Source of the DNA: Taxawa tesnikishii (nom. ined.)
Lineage: Eukaryota; Ascomycota; Dothideomycetes; Dothideales
Length of the DNA: 64,000 nucleotides
Direction of reading: 5' to 3'
Assembly: GCA_030247885.1 (NCBI GenBank)
Contig: JAPDRO010000004.1
Location: 806,001 to 870,000 of the forward strand
Shown here piece by piece: positions 55,499-64,000 of this stretch (the first letter of the stretch is position 1; every line of letters starts with the position of its first letter). The translations under genes were made by a program, and so were the position numbers. Under the pieces are notes generated by a model, which saw nothing but the letters and a program-made list of their open reading frames with translations, was not told the DNA's origin and searched no databases.

Positions 55499-56140
55499 CT
55501 ACCGAACTTCTTGCGGAGAGCAGACATCGTTGTGTTCCGTCAGCTGTCCCGTATCATTGACACGGGACAATCTCGCCAGGATGAATCCGCTCAGGGACAG
55601 AATTCCTACATGGTCGTCGTCCTGGTGCTGCAAGGGTATCAGTCGTGAAACCCCAACGGGGAAGTATGTGCTCTGATCGTGAGGTGGCAGGCCGTTCATC
55701 GTCGAGATTATCCTGCCGGTGGGGCGTCGCCAATGTGGAACCCACGATGGCAAGTTCAAGCTTGTGCTTTGCCCATAGGCTCCTTGCAAACAGAGCATGT
55801 TTGTTTATCTGTCACGGTTCGTTACGTGCTTGGCGACATGCTGAAATACACGCGAGATCGACTTCGTATAGTCAACAGCAAGACTGTGTTCCACGTGCTG
55901 GTTGATACATAATGCGCCAAGCCATAGATGTTGTAGCTTATCAGGGAACCGTAGATACTGCAGAGACGCACAGAGATTCCGGGCGACAGAATAGGGGTAG
56001 ATATTGCAGTGGACCGGATAGTCAGATTATGGTTCGCCCAAGTAGCATGACAGCGCTTCGTAGTAAACAAGCTCCAAGCTCTCGTGGATGACAGCACCCT
56101 CGAAACAGATGAGGCCAACTATATGGAGCTCTGCAGTAAT
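55499..56140 (-). pseudogene. broken HET-domain gene
   Basis: On the minus strand, HET-family pieces can be read in order: YEALSCYLG, then LQYLRFPDKLQHLWLGALCI, then NLPSWVPHWRRPTGRI with a HET-type tail down to 55499. They are spread over more than one frame and lie in family order without the length of a full gene. This is a fossil copy with at least two breaks. It is not a duplicate of the intact neighbour at the DNA level. Confidence 0.55.
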
Positions 56141-56937
56141 CCGCTTTCCGAAAATTTCAGGCTATAGCTAAATTGGGCGTGTGTGCCAGTTTTTGACCGG
56201 TGTGTATCTGTTCGTAGCTAGCTCGGGTTGAGGCGGTAGTTGAGGAAGGTCGATGCCCGCCGGAAGTGTCCTATCAGGTACTGGTTCGAAATTCGGCAGT
56301 GGAGAGCCTAGAAAGATCGAACCTGTGGCATTGTTGTTCATATTGATCCTGCTGGAACCGGCCTGACTGCTGCGATCCGGTTTCCGATGGTGATGTTCCG
56401 CTTCTTTGCTATCTCTGAACTCCATCTTGTTGCTCATTACTCGTTCCGGACGTCGACCAAGACCGGCTACTTAGGGAACGGAAAACGGAGAAAAAGAGAA
56501 AGACGCTTAACTTGCTGGAAGGCTGTAGGTAGTAGTCATGTGTGGCTGGGCCGCCCTCCTGCATATGTCTCGAACCTTTGGCCCCCAGCCGTGTACGCTG
56601 AGAGGAGCTCAAGTCGGGCACGATAACGAACACGGGAGCAACGATTAAGTTGCCTACACAACTTTCGTGGTACGGTCAAATTCGATGAACGTGAAGTAGT
56701 CAGGATGGAGTGGAGCGGGGGTAGTGACAGGTAGCGGTAGCAATGCCTGCCGAGATTTTACCGACTCCCGCCAAACAACGCTCAGCAGGGGAAGCTGGAT
56801 GTATAGAGACAGTTGTTACGATTATTATTCCAATTTCGCAACTGATCTGCCAACACATCGTCTTTTTGTATTTGAGAGGCACTCCGCCGAAAACTTACTC
56901 TTAAGTCCTTGTATAACAACAACTTGCGGCGTTCAGA
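56141..56937. other. intergenic upstream of delta-COP
   Basis: A minus-strand open frame of 89 codons (56168-56437) has plausible but unrecognised composition. Otherwise only promoter sequence of the next gene is expected here. Confidence 0.4.
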
Positions 56938-58652
56938 ATGGTAACTTGTTTCCAAAGAAGGGCTACGTACAGCTGGCTTACAAGGCCGGTATAGGTGGTG
57001 CTGGCTGCCTCGATTTGCACCAGAGGCGGCAAGGCCGTTCTCTCGCGCCAATTTAGAGATATGCAGCGTTCCAGGATAGAGGCTCTCCTCGCATCGTTTC
57101 CCAAACTCGCCGACTCTAGTACCCAACACACTACCGTGGAGCAAGACAATGTTCGCTTTGTCTACCAACCTCTTGACGAGCTATACATCGTCCTCATCAC
57201 GAACCGCCAATCCAACATCCTTCAAGATATCGATTCGCTACACCTGTTCGCACAAGTAGTTAGTAGTATATGTAAGAGTTTGGACGAGAGGGAAATCCTG
57301 CGCAATGCGTTCGAGCTGCTCAGTGCTTTTGATGAGCTCGTCACACTTGGCTACTGGGAGAACCTCACCTTGAGCCAGATCAAGACGTTCTTGGACATGG
57401 AGAGTCACGAGGAGCGCATCCAGGAGATTATTGCAAGGGTACGCCAAGACAGTACAAGCCAGGGGGCCCATTACTGACGGAGATGTGCAGAACAAGGAGC
57501 TCGAAGCGAGCGAGGAGCGCAAGAGGAAAGCGAAACAACTCGAAATGCAGCGCAAGGAGATGGCTCGCAGCGGTCGCGGCGCCGCTCCTCGCGCACCCAA
57601 CTACCCTACATACACCCCTCCTCCTACTCAACCTGCGATGCCCGACACCTACGACTCTTACACGGCGGAGAAGAACAAGACATTCAGCAAGCCTCTGGCG
57701 ACACGGGGCAAGGGTATGCAGTTGGGCAAGAAGACGAAGGCTACAAGTGCATTCGAGCAGATCCGGGGAGACCTGGGTCCGGAGGCAGAGGCAGCTGCAC
57801 CATTGGTACCAAGCTCGCCTGCTGTGACGGCACCTCCTGCTCAGGCAGCACAGCGAGCTTCTCTGTCTTCTGACCGCGAAGGCCTGCACGTCACAGTTGC
57901 CGAGACGATAACTGCCAAGCTTAGCAGGGAAGGCTCGCTCGAGGCGTTCGAGGTCAAGGGAGACCTGCAACTCAAGATCTCCGACCCGGCCCTTACGCAG
58001 GTCAAGCTGAACCTCGCTCTGGGAGATACCAAGGGCGCACAACTCAACTCGCATCCCAAGGTGGATAGGAATGTTTTCCGGAACGACAAGGTTATTCAAC
58101 TTACGGACACTTCGAAAGGTTTCCCGGCCAACAATGCTATTGGCGTGATGCGTTGGCGTCTTGCAGCCAAGCCCAGTGAGATCAGCGATCCGCCAATCAC
58201 GTTTACCGTCTGGGTCAATGAGACATCTACGAATACCTACAACATCACGTTGGAGTACGAACTTACGGGCGGCGACTCGCTTAAAGATGTCACGGTCGTG
58301 ATCCCGTACCAAACCAGCGAACCATCTGTTTCAAGCTTTGATGCGACTTACGAGGTTTCTGGTGACAGCATTGATTGGACTATCGGTGACGTTGATGAGG
58401 ACAACGCAAATGGCAGCTTCGAGTTCGAGGCACAAGCATCGAGCGAATCTGAGTTCTTCCCCATGACTGTCGGATTCGCTAAGACGAGACCGTACATTGA
58501 CGTTGATGTAAGTTCCCGGCCAGTCCTGATACGAGCTACCAATGCTAATCGATTCTTCGCAGGTCTCCTCTGTGACGTTGTTAAACATGAGTCAGGACAT
58601 CTCGTTCTCAAAGGACGTGAAGTCTGTGGCGGAGAAATACCAAGTCGTTTAG
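56938..58652 (+). CDS. RET2: coatomer subunit delta (delta-COP, Ret2/ARCN1)
   Basis: Delta-COP is the medium chain of the COPI coat acting in Golgi-to-ER retrieval. The ATG at 56938 forms the whole coding part of exon 1. Introns 56941-56994, 57439-57490 and 58508-58562 are removed to give 517 residues. The longin-like N-terminus reads MVVLAASICTRGGKAVLSRQ, then MQRSRIEALLASFPKL. A charged linker (NKELEASEERKRKAKQLEMQ) and a mu-homology domain from about residue 270 follow: EGLHVTVAETITAKLSREGS, then FRNDKVIQLTDTSKGFP, then GVMRWRL. The end, VAEKYQVV, is typical. The frame is clean. Confidence 0.95.
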
Positions 58653-58932
58653 AGTAGATGATTATGTATTACGCCTGGCGTTGTAGGCTAGATTCCACGT
58701 CTGTGTGAAGGATGGGAGCAGAAAGGTAGTAAAAGCAAGCACGATCCGAAATGAATGAGAAGTCAAAGTCACGTGCCATGTGTAACCCGTTTGTTCTGTC
58801 TATCTCAAGTTCTGTGCATTCCAAATTACACGTGAAAGCACTTGTATGTGCCGGAAACTACGAGACGTGAATTATTCGATCTTTCTATCGAGGACAATGC
58901 GATAGCCACGGTATCGCACTTCCGAGTAAACC

Positions 58933-61660
58933 ATGCCGGTCATGCAACATCAAGGGGAGCCACAGCTGCCATTGCTCGTCGAAAAAATCTACCATATTCA
59001 ATTCGGTCAGGTCTCGTCGCCTACGATTCGCGAACCGATTTACTTGCCGTCGTTACCGAAGAGGAAAACATCGAAGTTTACCGGCTTGGAGGTCAACGCG
59101 CTTTCACCGTCAAGCGCAGGACTGATCGGTATGGGGAGGAATTGGTAGTCGAGCAGCTGCGTTGGATTCGAGGTGGTAGGTACTTGATCGAGTGATGGAT
59201 TGATGATACCTATGGCGGTGGTCGTCGTTGTGCTAAAGGGATTCAGGACGCTTCCTTGCCATCGCGTGGAATGGGCGGCCCGTAGAAATTGTGTCTGGCG
59301 AAAACGGCAAGTTTGTCCGTCATGCTGATAACACAGAAGCCGCTGCGGTCGATGAAGAGGACGCGCCTAGAGTGACTTGCTTGGGGTGGGGCGTCAATTC
59401 CACGCATACTGGAGATGTTTACGAAGGCAAGACAATCGCCAATGCCGGCTCAACATTCATGGAGACAAGCAACCCAACGACAGAGGAGTGGTACGACAGG
59501 GCTGGCACCTCAAGCCTCACAAATAATCCCCTCGAAGACGCTCTTGCCAACGACACATATGGTCTGAGTGACACAGTTCGATCTTTACCCAGGCAGCTGG
59601 CTTTACTTGACGTTGAGCGTGCTTTGCCTAAGCTCAGTCCCATACCTCGCGGAGATAACGCCCGGAGAGGGGAGCAGAATGACACCTTTTCTACGCAAGC
59701 TGCTCTAGACACTTACTTCTACTCTCTCTACAACAGAGGGTCATCGGTAATCGATGTGATGGCTGTAGGACACGACGACGGCTCTTTTACGTGATCCTGG
59801 ACCAAATCTTCCGGATGAAGGGCGGCAAGACGAACCTCGACCCGCTGCAACTGCCCCAGATGCCTGAGCGACCACCGTCGTATTTGATGCATGCATCGCA
59901 CCCACAGTCACCGCATCACGCACTGCTACGGGGTTTTCAGGAAGACGATATCTCGCAAACCGAAAGGTCAACCCCACCACTGTACAGCAATCTCTTTCTC
60001 GAGCACTATACCATCCCGAATACCAACTCTGACGGCTCCCACCTGGATCTTATCATGTCAAAAACAGCACTGACACGAGACCTGGGCAACTACGCCGCGC
60101 ACACCGCGAACAGCCTACAGCGCGACTGGAAAACGCACCGCGACCTACCATCCCGCTTCATGCGCGGCATCAACATGGAACTCGAAGAAAAATCCGAGGG
60201 CACGCTAGAGCAAAATCTGTACCAGCTAGCCATGACGGGCTCCTACACCCCCACAATGCTAGAATGGGTAAAGGACACGCTCGCGGAGCGCGGCCACCGA
60301 CGCTGGGACGCCGCAACGACCTCCCTGTACACCTCGATCGGCGGGATTCTACAAACGAACTTCCTGCCCGTGCTAGAACGGCTTGCGATCGTCGCGACGG
60401 ATCTGCGCGGGCTAGCCAAGTTTTACGAGGGCAGTAGGAGGTTCAACGTTTCTGCGGACCTTTTACGAGGATCATTGAGGCGGTGGCAACGTTGCGGCTG
60501 CTCGTCGAAGAGGCGGTCCGCATCGTGGGTGAAGAGCACAGACAGTACCGCGCTTTCTCGAGGTGGCTTCGTCACGCGATCGATATTGCGGCTGCGGAAC
60601 CAGGATCCACGAGTGCGGAAGAGATGGCGGAGCGAGAAGTCATGGGATTGGATTATGATAGACTGCTCGCGTATATTGAGGGTGCGCTGACAAAGAGCAA
60701 GCTGGAGGCTATGGTATCGGATTTTGCGGGCAAGGAGCCGGCGGGGAGAGAAGGGGTTGTTGAGGCGATTGGAAAGGCGAGGAATGGAGCGTTGAAGGAC
60801 GAGGAGAAGGGCAAGTTGAGTCTGTTGGTGGCAATGAGGGGATTGAAAAAGGCATGCAAAGAGGCGGAGGACGAGATCACAAAGTGGCAGTCCAGCATCC
60901 TCACGAGCGCGAGGGTGGTACCGTTGAATCCGTCGACTATGGACAGAGACAGGATCAACCCCCAGACGGATGATGATTTTGTGAGCGCCGTCTTTGATAT
61001 GAGAATTATATACCAGGTAAGTGCTCGGCTCCGATGGACAAGGCGAACGCGTTGACGGACATTAGAATGGGAATCCCGAGGTGTGGGTTCTCGCCTTACC
61101 AAAGGAATATCCTGATCAAGGTAAGCAAACTTCTGCCATCTTGTCCATCTACGCTACTCTCCTCTCACATCGCGATAGTCAACTTCTACATCGTCAACCT
61201 CCACGAAGCAGTCGGACAATCCCCCGTCACATCATTCGGAAGCGTCAGAGCGCCCTACGTGTGCATTCAAGCCTATGGTTTTCACAACATCGATACCCAG
61301 ATAGAGGGAGAAGTCCGGGACGTGAAATTCCTGGACGACACGTCGTATGTTGCGCTTCTTGTGCCGGAAGAAGGTCCATCGACATTAGTCCACTGCCGAC
61401 TTCCGGACCTTGAGAACCAGCATGACCTGGACGCGATAGGTAGCGTGGAGGATGAGGAGAAGCTTCATGTCCATGTGTTTCCGGAGGACGGTGGGTTTGT
61501 GCCGAATAGGCTGTTGGTCAACGGCAGGAAGGGCAGGCAGAGTGTGGTGGTGCTGGAGAAGGAGAATAGGGGATGGAAGATTTTGGATTTGGGTGCGGGG
61601 AGTAGTGGAAGAGGAGACGATGCAGCGGATGAGGACGGGAATAGCATGACGGCGGACTGA
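58933..61660 (+). CDS. APC4: anaphase-promoting complex subunit 4 (APC4)
   Basis: APC4 is a scaffold subunit of the APC/C ubiquitin ligase. The start gives MPVMQHQGEPQLPLLVEK. Introns are at 59176-59246, 61017-61065 and 61121-61178. The N-terminal WD40-like part includes LAVVTEEENIEVYRLGGQRA and FLAIAWNGRPVEIVSGENGK. The APC4 helical domain includes ALTRDLGNYAAHTANSLQRD, then MTGSYTPTMLEWVKDTLAER, then LRGLAKFYEGSRRFNVSAG. The C-terminal WD part ends in an acidic tail (DDAADEDGNSMTAD). Three one-base deficits break the frame: A6 58982-58987, T4 59785-59788 and GG 60456-60457. Corrected, the model is 850 residues with every intron phase consistent. It lies 280 bp downstream of delta-COP on the same strand. 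Confidence 0.88.
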
Positions 61661-62121
61661 ACGGGGTGGGAGAAATGGCGAGACGTGTATACCATAATGC
61701 CAAGGAGAGACGTTTTGGGCTTCTCCACAGCCATGACGAAGATGACGAAGACGAAAGCGAAGCAGTACGCGTACAAGATCACGTCCGTCCCAGATCTGCA
61801 CCACCACGAGCAGAGCATCAAATCACTCGATCCAAGCAAACGTGGTGTCTGTCGTGTATTCTTGTATTTGACACGCGAATGCAGCGAGGCTGTGCTCGTA
61901 CTGTAAATGCGTGATTGCTTTGCCAAGAGGTGTTGACGTGCGCCGCTGCGACTGCGACTCTCACCCCTCATGCCGCGCGACTCGACTCTTCATGTACTTA
62001 TATAAATCTACCCTATATCTTGTACAGCTCCTGGGTATCTGAGTTGCTTTCTTCACGCATACGTCCATCTCTCCCTCACGACTGCACACTGACACGGCTG
62101 GAATCGAGCGACTAAGCAATC
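61661..62121. other. intergenic between APC4 and the VHS/GAT gene
   Basis: 3' flank of APC4 and promoter of the next gene. Open frames near 61666-61914 show no family resemblance. Confidence 0.5.
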
Positions 62122-63980
62122 ATGAAGCGGTTCACAGCAGGTCTGCTGAATCGCACCAAGAGTATGCGCCCGCTGTCACTCATGCCACCAGAAGCACAAA
62201 CTGACAGTTGTACGCAGGCCAGGATGATAGCGCTCCCGGTCTAGACTCCCCAGAAGCGAGTGCCGCCAGAGGAGTGGTGAGTGGCCAGAGAAGCTTCCCA
62301 GTATATACGGCCACGACTGACACCACGGGCAGCGGCTCTTCTGTGAGTCGGCCTCGGAAAGCCAATCCGTACGCCCTCTAGAATCCAATGCCGTTTGCCC
62401 TACCTTTGACGTGTAATGCAGGGCGAAGAGGTGCTCCATCTCCCAGTCATTGTCGAAGCCGCCGAGTCCAGTCCTCAAGCAGCAGCATCCGCAGCTTACC
62501 AAATACGAAAGTTCCTCTCTAAAGAGAACAACAACCGCTCCCACGTACAATACAACGCCATCATGCTCATACGTATCCTTACCGACAATCCCGGCCCGAC
62601 CTTCACTCGCAACCTGGATCCCAAGTTCGTGGATACCGTCAGGAATTTGTTGAAGAACGGGAGGGATCCGAGCGTGCAGCAAATACTGCGCGAGACGTTG
62701 GATGCGCTGGAAGCGAACAAAAGCTATGACGAGGGACTGCAGCCGCTTCTGTCCATGTGGCGGGCTACAAAGGGCAGCAAGGCCAGCATTTCTCCTAATC
62801 CACGCGCCCCGCAGAACTTCCGCGTGCCAGCATTCAACCCGAACGCTCCTCCTATGCCTCCTTCGCAACGGGCGTCAAACCAGCAGTACTTCACACGATC
62901 TCAGTTGCCGCCGCCTGGCGAGCTTGCATCCCGCATCGAGGAGGCAAGGAATACGGCCAAGATCTTACTACAGCTCATCCAGAGTACACCGCCGGAGGAG
63001 ATATCGAACAACGAACTGGTCAAGGAGTTCGCAGAGAGGTGCCAGGGCGCGCAAAGGAGTATGCAAGAATACATCAACTGCGACAACCCGCCGCCAGACG
63101 ACGACACGCTGCAGACGCTGATCGAGATCAACGAGCAGCTCAGTCTGGCAGCGAGTCGACACCAGCGAGCCATGCTTTCCGGGAGAAGAGTCGTGGGTGC
63201 GCAGAGTGGTGCGCAGAATGGTACGCAGAGCCCGAACCTGATCGACGTCGGTGGGAATTCGAACAATGGCTACGGATCAGTGCCCCAACCACCGCCACGG
63301 AACGAGTACCCGCAGTACCCGACCCAGCAGCAACCCTACAACGCCTTCGACTCGGCACCTCAGCAAACCTATAATGCATTCACCCAATCTCAGCGCCAAC
63401 CCGACCTCAGTAACGCAAATCCCTACAGCCACGAACAACCTACACCTCAGCAACAGACGTACAACGCTTTCACCAACACAACCCACAGCCTCTCCCCGTA
63501 TCTCCTCAGTCCTCTCATGAAGAGGACTTCGCCCCTCCACCAGGACCTCCACCCTCCATGACCGCGCGTCTTCAGTCCCGCACCTCCCCGCCACCAGCGC
63601 CCGCTCCCCGGCATCCCGAACCGGCCTCCGATCCCTTCGCGGATCCTGACCACGATGCCGTCGCGCCCCCGCCCGGCCCACCGCCGGGTAAGGAGCATAT
63701 GGCTGAGTTATCGCACCCACTGGAGCCGAGCCATTATGGATTGGATGACACCCGTGCTGGCACCCGTAGCCCGCAGAGCCCATCGCGTCCGGCACTCGGC
63801 GCGTATCATCAGGGCGCTACGCCGAGCTATGTCGGACGCCAGGCTAGCGCGGTCAATGGGCTTACGATGCATGGCGCTGTGGAGTTGGATCAGGATAGTA
63901 GGGTTGAGAGGTTGGGTGGATGGGATGAGGGTAGGAGAGGTGATGCGACTGGCGCGGTGCATGAGGTTTATAGGTATTGA
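62122..63980 (+). CDS. VHS/ENTH-like and GAT-domain trafficking adaptor (LSB5-like)
   Basis: Exons join across introns 62162-62217 and 62343-62421. The start is MKRFTAGLLNRTKSQ. A helical VHS-like region spans residues about 55-150 (AYQIRKFLSKENNNRSHVQY, NAIMLIRILTDNPGPTFTRN). A GAT domain follows at about 220-305 (ARNTAKILLQLIQSTPPEEI, SNNELVKEFAERCQGAQRSM, LIEINEQLSLAASRHQRAML). The Gln/Pro-rich tail repeats YNAF four times, in place of the NPF motif that EH domains bind, and has DPFADPD. A one-base deficit at AA 63480-63481 breaks the tail; corrected, the protein has 574 residues. Yeast Lsb5 couples ubiquitin, Arf3 and actin patches; a similar endosomal role is inferred. Confidence 0.8.
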
Positions 63981-64000
63981 GTGAGATATGGGATTGGGAA

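Noticed and set aside
3480-63980. Programmed ribosomal frameshifting as the cause of the many frame breaks
   Set aside because: The sites differ in sequence, lack a common slippery heptamer or downstream structure, and occur in genes with no such mechanism elsewhere. Homopolymer under-calling explains all of them with one cause.

Overview
This window is nuclear DNA of a filamentous ascomycete (Pezizomycotina). The evidence is short spliceosomal introns (mostly 48-80 nt, GT...CTAAC/CTGAC...AG), an AbaA-type TEA regulator, a group III HAMP-repeat histidine kinase, HET-domain genes, a fungal Zn2Cys6 regulator and a trihydroxynaphthalene reductase of DHN-melanin synthesis. A melanised Dothideomycete is my best guess, by inference only. 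I see no intact transposon, rRNA or CRISPR array.

Layout. 0-7.4 kb: a PAP2 lipid phosphatase, SDA1 (ribosome biogenesis) and an unknown membrane/coiled-coil protein. 7.4-16.4 kb: a tRNA-like relic, a conserved fungal membrane protein, a glyoxalase-like gene and an AYR1-like reductase relic, all with disturbed frames, then a gene-poor stretch. 16.4-24 kb: the melanin reductase, a Zn2Cys6 regulator, an aldo-keto reductase relic and a vWA protein. 24.7-30.6 kb: PPP4R2-like phosphatase subunit, dynein light chain LC8 and MRD1. 31.3-34.9 kb: AbaA-like regulator and a small gene made of three 15-residue repeats. 35-45 kb: an unknown protein, TFIIA large subunit, an acetyltransferase relic, RPA34-like Pol I subunit and GRC3. 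45.3-49.4 kb: the hybrid histidine kinase. 52-56.2 kb: one whole and one broken HET gene. 56.9-64 kb: delta-COP, APC4 and a VHS/GAT adaptor.

Functional threads. Four genes serve rRNA and ribosome production (SDA1, MRD1, RPA34-like, GRC3); the last two share a divergent promoter. AbaA and the osmosensing kinase belong to development and stress signalling. The most striking locus is the repeat gene at 34.64 kb. Each repeat is an 11-residue peptide ending in Cys, followed by a CaaX-like tail and a Lys. That is the layout of the rhodotorucin A farnesyl-pheromone precursors of Rhodosporidium, so this may be a multi-copy lipopeptide pheromone precursor.

Quality caveat. Eleven conserved genes need one or more frame corrections, 17 in total. 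Every one has the same sign (one base short) and lies at a homopolymer. This looks like systematic homopolymer under-calling in the assembly rather than mass gene death. Models below give the uncorrected coordinates and note each site.
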